DNA from: an uncultured Bacteroidia bacterium
GTDB lineage: Bacteria; Bacteroidota; Bacteroidia; Bacteroidales; Prolixibacteraceae
NCBI GenBank assembly: GCA_903927965.1
Contig: CAIYPA010000575.1
Location: forward strand, 1-32,138
Length of the DNA: 32,138 nt
Reading direction: 5' to 3'
Both the position numbers and the translations under genes were made by a program. Positions 1-7,681 of the stretch are shown in pieces (within the stretch, counting starts at the first letter, position 1; each line of letters opens with the position of its first letter). The notes below the pieces were generated by a model. That model saw nothing but the letters and a program-made list of their open reading frames with translations. It ran no database searches and was not told the DNA's origin.

Positions 1-20
1 CCTATGCGCCTATACCAATA

Positions 21-74
21 TTATAAATTGCCACGCCTTAAAAGGCGTGGCAATTCAGGCGTGGCAATTTATAA
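21..74. repeat. Two competing perfect hairpins after a CDS
   Basis: Bases 26-39 (AATTGCCACGCCTT) pair perfectly with 42-55 across a two-base gap. Bases 21-38 pair perfectly over 18 bp with 57-74, which is a second copy of the same right arm. Only one of the two stems can form at a time. The element starts two bases beyond the stop codon of the leftward gene ending at 77, so it lies at the 3' end of that transcript and may act as a terminator or RNA-stabilising structure. It is not followed by a long T run on either strand, so a plain rho-independent terminator is not certain. Confidence 0.7.
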
Positions 75-76
75 AA

Positions 77-1597
77 TCAATAATTCGGATCACCATAGGT
101 AAACGAAACAAAAGCGATTGTTTTGCCATCGGGACTCCAAGATGGGACATTCATTGTGCCCTGTCCGCCATAGATATAGGCCAATACTTTGGCATCCTGT
201 GCATTGGTTGACTGGATCTGGAGCAGCACCCTTTTGTTGTTGGGATGTGAATTGGCTGGAACATCAGGAGGATAAGAAACATAAACCATTTGTTTTCCAT
301 TGGGGGAAATGTGGGCAAACCAATCGTTGAACGGACCTGAGCTTGCCATCTCCTGGTTGCTACCATCGGGCGACATGCGCCAGATTTTCATCAACCCTGA
401 ACGTACAGAATTGAAATAGACCTTTTTGCCATCCGGCGCAAATTCCGGTCCATCGTCCAACCCTTGTGATTTTGTCAGTTGTACCTCTTCCCCACCTTTT
501 GAAGGGATACCATAAACATCATAATCGCCATTCCGCTCGGCACAATATACCAGCGTTTTACCATCCGGGGACCAGCCATGCCAATAGGATGGGACGTCTT
601 TTGTAATTGCAGTTGGATTCCCTCCCTCTACCGGAACTGTGTAAACCATTGAACCAGATTTTCCATTCGGGAGTTTCGTCGAACTCGAAATGGCCAGCAT
701 TTTCCCATCGAAAGATAAACCATGGTCGTTGTTACAGCTTACGACTGTACCTGTATTGATTTTCTCGGGTGTTTTCGTATTCAATGGAAATTTGTAAAGA
801 AGTCCACCCGAATTGTAAATCAGGTACTTCCCATTCTTCGACCAGTTGGGCGCTTCAATGTGGCCTTTTGTCGTGTAAATTACTTTACGTACCCCTGTGG
901 CAATATCCATCAGTTCAAGACGGCTTGCTGCAGGTTGGCGGTAACCATCCACGTTTTCTGCTGCCGGGACATCGATGCGGAAGTTATGGAATTTTGCAGT
1001 CTCGATCACTGTTGCATCGTGTGAGCAAAGAAAAATCCCTGCATATACAGGTTGTGCAAAAGCTACGATCATTCTGCCGGTTTCGGTAAAAGGATCCCCT
1101 TTTTTAGCAGCACGCATGATAATTGTGTCGCCTTTGCGTTCAAGCTGGATCACATCGGGGGAAGTCAGGACAGCCCTAATTTCAAGGGTCTCCTCATTTT
1201 CTTTCGGACGATATTGCAAGGAAGTTAATCCATCGCCATGGACTGCCGCATCTGCATACCTTGACCCGGCTTCCAGGTTCTCCCTGATCATAAGTCCCAT
1301 CTTCCGGTGGAGCACGACACCTTTCCCTTCGAATTTGCATGAAGTGGTCAGGATAAAATCGCCCGTCATTTTCACGGAAGCAAAGTGGAACTCATCAGTC
1401 TTGGCCCAAATGTTCAATCCACTGCCAGTCAGCGTATAGACCTGTGCAGCAGCATCATATTTCGTTGACCCTTTCAATTTGGGGTTTCCTACGTCAGTTG
1501 TCTGCGTAAATGAGCCAATGTTCTGTGCCACAGTTTCAGTGAAACCCAATAGCACCATCAATAAAAAACAGAGGGACGATAAAACTAATTGCTTCAT
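77..1597 (-). CDS. Secreted beta-propeller (TolB/PD40-like) protein with N-terminal lectin-like domain
   Basis: The product is 506 residues and begins with a hydrophobic signal peptide (about residues 1-24, ending near TVAQ), so it is probably exported to the periplasm or surface. Residues about 27-212 look like a concanavalin/DUF1349-type beta-sandwich (GLMIRENLEAGSRYADAAVHG). Residues about 225-506 carry repeated WD40-like PD40 blades of the TolB type (NWSKNGKYLIY, SPDGKTLVYCAERNGDYDVY, APDGKKVYFNS, SPNGKQMVYVS, SPDGKTIAFVS). Such proteins are usually carbohydrate- or protein-binding; no catalytic motif is visible. It is separated by 199 bp of AT-rich sequence from the upstream leftward peptidase gene, so it may have its own promoter. 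The substrate is unknown. Confidence 0.85.
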   Translation of the reverse strand: MKQLVLSSLCFLLMVLLGFTETVAQNIGSFTQTTDVGNPKLKGSTKYDAAAQVYTLTGSGLNIWAKTDEFHFASVKMTGDFILTTSCKFEGKGVVLHRKMGLMIRENLEAGSRYADAAVHGDGLTSLQYRPKENEETLEIRAVLTSPDVIQLERKGDTIIMRAAKKGDPFTETGRMIVAFAQPVYAGIFLCSHDATVIETAKFHNFRIDVPAAENVDGYRQPAASRLELMDIATGVRKVIYTTKGHIEAPNWSKNGKYLIYNSGGLLYKFPLNTKTPEKINTGTVVSCNNDHGLSFDGKMLAISSSTKLPNGKSGSMVYTVPVEGGNPTAITKDVPSYWHGWSPDGKTLVYCAERNGDYDVYGIPSKGGEEVQLTKSQGLDDGPEFAPDGKKVYFNSVRSGLMKIWRMSPDGSNQEMASSGPFNDWFAHISPNGKQMVYVSYPPDVPANSHPNNKRVLLQIQSTNAQDAKVLAYIYGGQGTMNVPSWSPDGKTIAFVSFTYGDPNY

Positions 1598-1796
1598 TGG
1601 AATAAATTTTTGTTAATTATTTGTTGGTTTTTGTTTTTTTAATTATCGAATCATATCATTCATAATAAGCAACTTAAATAATGCAAATAGGCTATTCCCT
1701 ATATGTAAAACCGGATGTTAAAAAGACAAAAAATAATTGACAAATCAACTGAAAAGAAGTTTTATTAACCCTTTTTATTTTAGGTTGCCAATTTGT

Positions 1797-3083
1797 TCAA
1801 AGACTTATCGCGTCAAAAAATTTCACCATCAATTTACAATAGTCCACGAATTCCGTAAGGGGCAACGTTTCCGGTTTATCGTAAATATCATGATAAGCCT
1901 TGATGCCCCCTTGTGTATAAATATAAAAACATGGGACACCCTTTTGGTAAAAATAGCAATGATCACTGTTACAGGCTGCTCCACGGATATCCACCTTTGG
2001 TAGCAGTTGGTTTTCGTTGTTCAATTTAACCAATAAATCAAATTTGTCTTTGTAAACACTGCCATTCACGACCCGGATCCCCTCTTCACCAGTTCCGGCC
2101 AGATCAAAATTGATCAGGAATTTGATCCGGTCCAATCCTATCAACGGATTATCGGTAAACTCCTTTGCTCCCAAAATCCCCAACTCTTCTCCCGAAAGGG
2201 CAATAAAAACCATTGAATACTTCGGTGGATTTTCAGCATAGTAACTTGCAAGGTTGAGGATCATCGCCACACCGCTTGCATTGTCGTTAGCGCCAGGGAA
2301 ATAGGTTGCAGCCCCCATCTGGCCCAAATGATCGTAATGTGCGATCACAACGATAAACGAATCGGGAACAACGCTTCCCTTTATCGTCCCTATTATATTC
2401 TGGGTCTTATAATTCCTGATGAATTTGTTTTCAATGTCAAGATCAATGTCACTCAAGCGACTAAGATCCAACTCTTTGTTTATGATGATTACAGGTCGGA
2501 CTGACTGTGTTGTGGAGCTGTCCCAGGTCAGCTTTTCCTTGGTATAAATGATAATCCCTTTGCAGGTTATCTGAGGACTCAGTTTTAGAAAGGTGATAAA
2601 TTCATCGATCTTTTTGTTTAACTCCTTATCCTCCGTAAACTTCAATGTGTTGTCGATCAGGATAAAGGTTTCCCCTGCTTTGTTGATCAGATTGACCTGT
2701 TTTTCCTGCGTATCTATATCTTTTCTGTTGACTTTCGTGATCGTCAATTTTCCTTTAATCCCTGGTGACGATGCTTCGACAAGGTAATCAATTCCCGGAC
2801 GCAGGGTTTCATTGTTTAACCTGACAGAGATTTCACCCGGAAATGTGTTGACCGAAATATTGAATTTCTGATCATACGATTTGCCGATGGGCTTCAAACC
2901 GATCCTTTTAAATTCGGAGGTTATGAAATCGGCAGCAAGCTGATTCCCGTTTCCTGTATATCCACGCCCTTTCAATTCCGGGGAAGCAAGGCGTGAAACG
3001 ATAGATTTTGCATACCCTATATCCTGGGCACGGGAGTTTATTACAATCAGTATCAATAATGTCAATATCGTAATCCTTGCCAT
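1797..3083 (-). CDS. Secreted M28-family zinc aminopeptidase
   Basis: The product is 428 residues with a signal peptide at 1-19 (ILIVINSRAQ), so it is exported. The M28 co-catalytic zinc ligands are all visible: His249 in AHYDH, Asp267 in GANDNASGV, Glu299/Glu300 in SGEELG, Asp327 in NFDLAG and His398 in YHDIYD. An insert at about residues 80-225 resembles the PA-type domain found in many secreted M28 enzymes. Family members cleave N-terminal residues from peptides. The gene starts four bases after the stop of the upstream membrane-protein gene, so it is very likely co-transcribed with the two paralogues to its right. The exact peptide specificity cannot be read from sequence. Confidence 0.93.
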   Translation of the reverse strand: MARITILTLLILIVINSRAQDIGYAKSIVSRLASPELKGRGYTGNGNQLAADFITSEFKRIGLKPIGKSYDQKFNISVNTFPGEISVRLNNETLRPGIDYLVEASSPGIKGKLTITKVNRKDIDTQEKQVNLINKAGETFILIDNTLKFTEDKELNKKIDEFITFLKLSPQITCKGIIIYTKEKLTWDSSTTQSVRPVIIINKELDLSRLSDIDLDIENKFIRNYKTQNIIGTIKGSVVPDSFIVVIAHYDHLGQMGAATYFPGANDNASGVAMILNLASYYAENPPKYSMVFIALSGEELGILGAKEFTDNPLIGLDRIKFLINFDLAGTGEEGIRVVNGSVYKDKFDLLVKLNNENQLLPKVDIRGAACNSDHCYFYQKGVPCFYIYTQGGIKAYHDIYDKPETLPLTEFVDYCKLMVKFFDAISL

Positions 3084-3087
3084 TTGC

Positions 3088-3684
3088 CTATTTATTTAAA
3101 TTTGAGAGCATTAATTTTTGTGTCTTGTATTCAAATTTCAGTTCCTGGTACTTTGATTCCGAAATAATGTTGCTGTTCCGTAACCAGTTAAGTTGTTTCA
3201 TCATACTTTCCTCCGGCAAATCGGGATCCATCGTAAAGTACTTGCTTAAAATAACTTCTTTGGACCGCCTGATCACAAGTTCCACAAATTCTTTCACTTC
3301 TTCCTCTGATGGGCTATCAAGGAAAAAAGTCAACGATTCGCGACCTCCCACAATCCTGATCTCACGGGTACTGGGTATTTGTGATATAATCCCTGAAATC
3401 AATAAATAAAATAAACCAATGGCAATTACAGCCCATAGTTCCAGAGTATGTTTTTTATCAGCCAGATTGACCGCAATAAAGAAAATGCCAAAAGCACCTG
3501 AGAGAATGGAGAAGACGATTGCCATTTTTCTTGTATTTCTTTCAATCGCTATCTGGTCTCCCAAATTTTCAAGCTTAACTGACCACTCTTTGGTTGCTGA
3601 GAAAGTTTTAAGTTTTACGTGAATGGAATCGCCCTGTAAATCAAATTCACACCTTTTGTACCCTTGTTTTTGTGATAATCCCAT
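3088..3684 (-). CDS. Two-helix membrane protein with SHOCT-like tail, paralogue A
   Basis: The 198-residue product is not recognised as a named family. It has a soluble N-terminal segment with a PH-like look (CEFDLQGDSIHVKLKTF, KEWSVKLENLGDQ), two hydrophobic helices at about 56-74 and 83-102, then a charged cytoplasmic region with FFLDSP..EE..EFV..VIRRSK. The last 35 residues (MMKQLNWLRNSNIISESKYQELKFEYKTQKL) have the leucine/IxxxEY pattern of a SHOCT short C-terminal domain. It shares the whole architecture with the upstream gene at 3688-4278 and is plainly a tandem duplicate. The three-base gap above it and four-base gap to the M28 gene below indicate one operon. Function unknown; a membrane-associated regulator or oligomerising protein is possible. 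Confidence 0.85.
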   Translation of the reverse strand: MGLSQKQGYKRCEFDLQGDSIHVKLKTFSATKEWSVKLENLGDQIAIERNTRKMAIVFSILSGAFGIFFIAVNLADKKHTLELWAVIAIGLFYLLISGIISQIPSTREIRIVGGRESLTFFLDSPSEEEVKEFVELVIRRSKEVILSKYFTMDPDLPEESMMKQLNWLRNSNIISESKYQELKFEYKTQKLMLSNLNK

Positions 3685-3687
3685 ACT

Positions 3688-4278
3688 TTACAATAGCCTA
3701 TTAATCATTCGTTTACGCTTGTATTCCTGTTTCAAATTCTCATAGGTCTCTTCAGAAATCAGGTTCCGGTTCTTCAGCCAACTGAACTGGCCCATCATAG
3801 TATCCTCGGGCAGGTCAGGGTCAACTTTCCCATATTTTTCGACAAGCAACTTTTTTGACCTCCTAATTACCTCATTTACAAAATAATCTGTTTCTTCCTT
3901 TGTAGGGCTATCCTGATAAAAAGTAACGTTTACAGTACCGCCAACAAGATGGATCTCCTTCTTTAAAGGTAAAAACCATCCCAATGCCATCAACCCGCCA
4001 CAAATCACATAAGCACCAATCACGATGGGAAGGTTACCGTTAAAATCGTCGCTCATGAAAAGGGAAATGGTTAGAAATAAGAGAAATACAGATAGAAATA
4101 ATGAAATAATCGCGACTTTTCTTCTTGTAGCCGATTGATAAACAATATTTTCGCCAATATTTTCAAGATTGACTGTCCATTCCTTGACTTCGCCCCAAGT
4201 CGCATATTTAAGTTTTAAAATATCCCCGGCAAGTTCAAATTCCCGCCGCTGGTCAGCCTGCTTCTGCTTTAATATCAT
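3688..4278 (-). CDS. Two-helix membrane protein with SHOCT-like tail, paralogue B
   Basis: The 196-residue product has the same layout as its neighbour: N-terminal REFELAGDILKLKYATW..KEWTVNLENIGE, two membrane helices at about 54-72 and 82-102, a central VTFYQDSPTKEE..YFVNEVIRRSKK segment and a C-terminal SHOCT-like LPEDTMMGQFSWLKNRNLISEETYENLKQEYK. It is the first gene of a three-gene leftward unit (this gene, its paralogue, M28 peptidase) with gaps of three and four bases. The 272 bp to its right separate it from the divergent lemA gene and contain no other gene. No family function is known to me. Confidence 0.85.
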   Translation of the reverse strand: MILKQKQADQRREFELAGDILKLKYATWGEVKEWTVNLENIGENIVYQSATRRKVAIISLFLSVFLLFLTISLFMSDDFNGNLPIVIGAYVICGGLMALGWFLPLKKEIHLVGGTVNVTFYQDSPTKEETDYFVNEVIRRSKKLLVEKYGKVDPDLPEDTMMGQFSWLKNRNLISEETYENLKQEYKRKRMINRLL

Positions 4279-4513
4279 ATTGTAAAATATTTTATTTTGC
4301 CATTTGCAAAATTCATCATTTATAAAGTACCGTGCAAGGTAAAACCTGATTAAATAAACAACGATATGTCCAGGGAAACTAATTTCTGTGAGTTTGGAAA
4401 CATTCAGGCATCACCTCCGTACTAAAGGTTATTGTTATTCTATCAATGTCCAATTGAAACAAGCAGTTTTGACAAATAATAAATAATCGCTAGACAATAT
4501 GTCTTTGAAATTG

Positions 4514-4521
4514 TATATTTG
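4514..4521 (+). promoter_or_regulatory. Candidate -7 element of the lemA-htpX operon
   Basis: TATATTTG matches the Bacteroidota -7 consensus TAnnTTTG and lies 29 bases before the lemA start codon. No TTG is found 19-23 bases upstream, so only half of the promoter is convincing. Confidence 0.45.
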
Positions 4522-4550
4522 TTCTTCAATTACCTTAAAATCTTAAAACT

Positions 4551-5114
4551 ATGACTACTATTTGGATTATTTTAATTGTTGTTGTGTTGTTTATCTTATG
4601 GTTGATAGGCATTTACAACACACTTGTGAAGTTGCGCAACACGCGGCAAAATGCTTTTGCGGATATCGATGTGCAACTCAAGCAACGGCACGACCTTATC
4701 CCTCAGTTGGTTGAAACCGTGAAAGGTTATGCCAATTATGAAAAAGACCTGTTGATGAAAGTGACCCTTGCCAGGACGGCTGCGATGGGTGCCGTGACGA
4801 TTGATGAAAAGATCAAAGCTGAAACACAGCTCTCGACAGCATTGCAAGGGCTAAAAGTATCTGTTGAAGCTTATCCGGATCTGAAAGCCAATCAAAATTT
4901 CCTTCAGCTTCAGGAAGAACTAAGCGATATTGAGAACAAATTGGCTGCAGTGCGCAGGTATTTCAATGCCGCTACCACTGAATTCAACAATGGGATCGAG
5001 ACTTTCCCATCCAACCTGATTGCAGGTATTTTCGGGTTTACCCGCGAAACCTTGTTCGATCTTGGTCAGGATAGGGCAACCCTTGCAGAACCGCCCAAAA
5101 TCAGTTTTTCTTAA
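4551..5114 (+). CDS. lemA: LemA family membrane protein
   Basis: The 187-residue product has one N-terminal membrane helix (residues about 3-21, WIILIVVVLFILWLIGI) and then a long helical domain. That domain starts with the LemA signature YNTLVKLRN..QNAFADIDVQLKQRHDLIPQLVETVKGYA and ends ..FGFTRE..F. Length and layout match the family, which is anchored in the inner membrane with the coiled-coil helices outside or in the periplasm. Its stop codon overlaps the start of the M48 protease gene by one base (TAATG), so the two are translationally coupled. LemA genes are often paired with M48 proteases and may act as a scaffold or adaptor; the precise role is not established. Confidence 0.95.
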   Translation: MTTIWIILIVVVLFILWLIGIYNTLVKLRNTRQNAFADIDVQLKQRHDLIPQLVETVKGYANYEKDLLMKVTLARTAAMGAVTIDEKIKAETQLSTALQGLKVSVEAYPDLKANQNFLQLQEELSDIENKLAAVRRYFNAATTEFNNGIETFPSNLIAGIFGFTRETLFDLGQDRATLAEPPKISFS

Positions 5115-6040
5115 TGACTTACGTAGGCATACAAACTCAGATCAGGAGGAACAATTTCAGAAGCGTCCTCCTGATTTTCGCATTCCCCATTGTTTTGTTG
5201 GGAATGGTTTATGCTATCATCTTTTTTGATGCAGAATATAAACATTCTGAGGTTATTAATGGTCAGTTCTTTCATGTTGCCCCATTTGTTTTGATCGGGA
5301 CGGCAATCTGGTTTGTGATCGCCTGGTTTTTCAACCTTTCGCTGATCAAAATGGCAACCGGTTCCAGACCGCTTAACCGGATCGATAACAAACGGGTTTA
5401 CAACCTTGTAGAGAACCTGTGCATCTCAAAAGGGATGAGGGTCCCCCAAATTTTCATCATTGAAGATGATTCGTTGAACGCTTTTGCAAGCGGTATCAAT
5501 GAACGGACTTTTTCGGTTTCACTTTCCCAAGGCATTATCGACAAATTGGATGATGATGAGCTGGAGGGGGTCATCGCACACGAACTTTCGCATATCCGTA
5601 ACAGGGATGTCCGGTTGATGATCATCTCCATCATTTTTGTAGGGATTTTTGCGTTCATCGCAGAAATGGCCTTAAGGGGTTTGCGCTTTGGTTCACTTTC
5701 CAGAAGGGGTAAAAACGGTGGGGCCATCATTTTGGTCGTGTTGGTTGTCTCGGCTGTTTGCTATTTTATTGCCATATTGCTCCGTTTTGGTATTTCAAGG
5801 TCACGTGAATACATGGCCGATGCCGGTGCTGCAGAAATGACCCGAAAACCATATGCCCTGGCGAGTGCCTTGCGCAAAATAGACCAGGACCCACTGATCG
5901 AAGCAGTCCATAATCGCGATGTAGCGCAGCTCTTTATCGAAAATCCACAACCTGCAGAAAAAAAATTCTCAATGGGGAATCTTTTCTCCACCCATCCCCC
6001 CATCCAAAAAAGGATCGAACTGCTCGACCAGTTTGCGTAA
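5114..6040 (+). CDS. htpX: HtpX-like M48 membrane metalloprotease
   Basis: The 308-residue product has membrane helices at about 17-37 and 53-77, and two more after the active site (about 168-187 and 203-222). The zinc site is complete: HEXXH at His156-His160 (VIAHELSHIRNRD) and the third ligand Glu232 in SREYMADAGAAEMT. It ends with the family FSTHPPIQKRIELL motif. M48/HtpX proteases degrade misfolded inner-membrane proteins. The gene overlaps lemA by one base, the standard LemA-M48 pairing. No downstream gene is coupled; a REP hairpin array begins 46 bases after the stop and may end or stabilise the transcript. Confidence 0.94.
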   Translation: MTYVGIQTQIRRNNFRSVLLIFAFPIVLLGMVYAIIFFDAEYKHSEVINGQFFHVAPFVLIGTAIWFVIAWFFNLSLIKMATGSRPLNRIDNKRVYNLVENLCISKGMRVPQIFIIEDDSLNAFASGINERTFSVSLSQGIIDKLDDDELEGVIAHELSHIRNRDVRLMIISIIFVGIFAFIAEMALRGLRFGSLSRRGKNGGAIILVVLVVSAVCYFIAILLRFGISRSREYMADAGAAEMTRKPYALASALRKIDQDPLIEAVHNRDVAQLFIENPQPAEKKFSMGNLFSTHPPIQKRIELLDQFA

Positions 6041-6085
6041 AGTAGGAGGATCGTAAGTACAAAATTGAGATTGTGAGATAAAACT

Positions 6086-6291
6086 GAGTTGCAAACTCAA
6101 AACCACTAACCCCTCCCCGAAAACGGGGCAGGCTGTTACAAACGAGGGGGATCGGATTGCAAATGAGATAGTTAATAAATAAAAGTAAATAAAATATGCT
6201 TCTAAAGTCAAAATTTGGAAGTACAAATAAAAATGAAACGGAATCCCCCTAGTTTGCAACTAGGGGTTAATGGCTTGTCGTTTGTAACGAC
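6086..6291 (+). repeat. REP hairpin array, left flank of the first RAYT
   Basis: Four hairpins stand in order, three of them built on a GTT-NNN-AAC core: GAGTT-gca-AACTC (6086-6098), an interrupted CCCCTC...GTTACAAACGAGGGG (6110-6149), CCCCTAGTT-tgc-AACTAGGGG (6246-6266) and GTCGTT-tgt-AACGAC (6277-6291). The same hairpins in the same order and with similar AT-rich spacers recur on the other side of the transposase gene at 6897-7115, so the two arrays form long imperfect direct repeats of about 200 bp. This copy differs by a short insertion that splits the second hairpin. Confidence 0.85.
6115..6134. repeat. Mini-palindrome inserted in a REP hairpin
   Basis: CCCCGAAAACGGGGCAGGCT interrupts the CCCCTCGTT-aca-AACGAGGGG hairpin that is intact at 6954-6974. 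The arms CCCCG and CGGGG flank a short A loop and are followed by CAGGC. Almost the same 20 bases (one extra T) occur at 31081-31100 inside an unrelated repeat, which suggests a tiny mobile or templated insertion. Confidence 0.65.
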
Positions 6292-6340
6292 TTAATATTG
6301 TACATCTTAACATCATGATTAACACTAAAACCATTAACCA

Positions 6341-6892
6341 ATGTCCTCCGAAAACTATTCCATCGAAGATCAAAATGCCATATATTTTCTGACATTTACA
6401 ATCACAGATTGGGTTGACATCTTTACCCGAAGTTGTTATAAAATAGTTGTCGTTGATTCACTAAACTATTGCATTGATCATAAGGGGCTTACAGTTTATG
6501 CTTGGTGCCTGATGTCGAATCATATTCATTTGGTAGCAAGGGCAAATGAAGGATTCCAATTAAGCGACATCATCCGAGACATCAAGAAATTCACTGCAAA
6601 AAGGATCATCGAAACGATTAATGAAGTACCAGAAAGTCGCAAAGACTGGCTGCTTTACCGGTTTTCATTTGCAGGTAAATTTGACCACCGGATAAAAGAA
6701 TACAAGATCTGGCAAGATACAAGTCATCCGATATTGTTGGACAGCAATTACTTAATCGACCAAAAGATCAACTATACACATCAAAATCCTGTAAGGGCTA
6801 TGATAGTAGAAAATCCGGAAGATTATATTTTTAGCTCGGCGCGGGATTATGCAGGGATGAAGGGGTTGGTTAAGGTTGAAATTGCCAGATAA
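6341..6892 (+). CDS. REP-associated tyrosine transposase (RAYT, Y1/IS200-like)
   Basis: The 183-residue product is a Y1-type single-strand DNA nuclease. The HUH metal motif is His61-Ile-His63 (CLMSNHIHLVARA) and the catalytic tyrosine is Tyr145 in KINYTHQNPV, followed by the family PEDYIFSSARDY segment. RAYTs are domesticated relatives of IS200 transposases thought to move or process REP hairpins. Here the gene is embedded between two copies of a hairpin array (6086-6291 and 6897-7115) that are its probable substrate. It is a single gene with no operon partner. The frame is intact, so it may be active. It is unrelated in close sequence to the second RAYT at 28339-29094. Confidence 0.93.
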   Translation: MSSENYSIEDQNAIYFLTFTITDWVDIFTRSCYKIVVVDSLNYCIDHKGLTVYAWCLMSNHIHLVARANEGFQLSDIIRDIKKFTAKRIIETINEVPESRKDWLLYRFSFAGKFDHRIKEYKIWQDTSHPILLDSNYLIDQKINYTHQNPVRAMIVENPEDYIFSSARDYAGMKGLVKVEIAR

Positions 6893-6896
6893 TACT

Positions 6897-7115
6897 GAGT
6901 TGCAAACTCAAAACCATTATATCCAATCTGAGTTGCAAACTCAAAACCATTAACCCCTCGTTACAAACGAGGGGGATCGAGTTGCAATTGAAATAGTGAA
7001 TAATTAAAGTAAATAAGAATTGCTACAAAAGACAGAATTTGGACATATAAATAAAATTGAACCGGAATCCCCCTAGTTTGCAACTAGGGGTTGATGGCCA
7101 GTCGTTTGTAACGAC
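6897..7115 (+). repeat. REP hairpin array, right flank of the first RAYT
   Basis: Hairpins: GAGTT-gca-AACTC twice (6897-6909 and 6930-6942), CCCCTCGTT-aca-AACGAGGGG (6954-6974), CCCCTAGTT-tgc-AACTAGGGG (7070-7090) and GTCGTT-tgt-AACGAC (7101-7115). It repeats the left array in order and spacing, with the first hairpin duplicated and without the insertion found on the left. It starts four bases after the RAYT stop codon. Confidence 0.87.
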
Positions 7116-7140
7116 TTAATATATAAGCTCTCTGATTTTT

Positions 7141-7677
7141 CTATCCCAACCTCCTCACCTTCTTAAATATCTCCCACAGCACAATCCCGGCACTTACCGA
7201 AATATTGAACGAGTGTTTGGTGCCAAACTGCGGGATTTCAATGGTCGTGTCGCACAAATCGACAACCTCCTGCTGTACACCTTTCACTTCATTGCCAAAG
7301 ATCAAGGCTAGTTTTTCATCAGGTGATGGGAGGTAATCCTGAAGCTCAATGCTTCCTTCGACCTGTTCGATCGCGATAATCGTATATCCCTTATTTCTAA
7401 GTATTTCTATTGTTTCCTGTGTAGTCCCGAAATACTCCCAGTCAACTGTATTCTCAGAACCAAGAGCTGTCTTGTGGATCTCCTTATCAGGAGGAGTTGC
7501 GGTAATCCCACACAGGTAGATCTTTTCAATAAGCAGCGCATCGGAGGTCCGGAATATGGAACCCACATTGTTACAGCTTCTTACATGATCGAGTACAACT
7601 ACCACCGGAATTTTGTCGGCAACTTTAAATTCGTCAACCGAAAGCCGGGGAAGTTCTTCGTTATTTAGTTTTCTCAT
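7141..7677 (-). CDS. SpoU/TrmH family RNA 2'-O-methyltransferase
   Basis: From the ATG at 7677 the product is 178 residues. SPOUT knot motifs are visible: DHVRSCNNVGSIFRTSDA (motif 1), LIFGNEVKGV (motif 2) and HSFNISVSAGIVLWE (motif 3). Such enzymes transfer a methyl group from S-adenosylmethionine to a ribose in tRNA or rRNA. An upstream in-frame ATG at 7743 would add 22 residues inside the preceding gene. The 7677 start is preferred because it follows the stop of the GH127 gene by four bases, has AGGA just upstream, and begins the conserved region. Target nucleotide (for example tRNA Gm18) is not decidable here. Confidence 0.9.
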   Translation of the reverse strand: MRKLNNEELPRLSVDEFKVADKIPVVVVLDHVRSCNNVGSIFRTSDALLIEKIYLCGITATPPDKEIHKTALGSENTVDWEYFGTTQETIEILRNKGYTIIAIEQVEGSIELQDYLPSPDEKLALIFGNEVKGVQQEVVDLCDTTIEIPQFGTKHSFNISVSAGIVLWEIFKKVRRLG

Positions 7678-7681
7678 TGTC

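Noticed and set aside
722-1439. Rightward open frames opposite the beta-propeller gene
   Set aside because: They are antisense shadows of a well-supported gene with a signal peptide and repeated blades.
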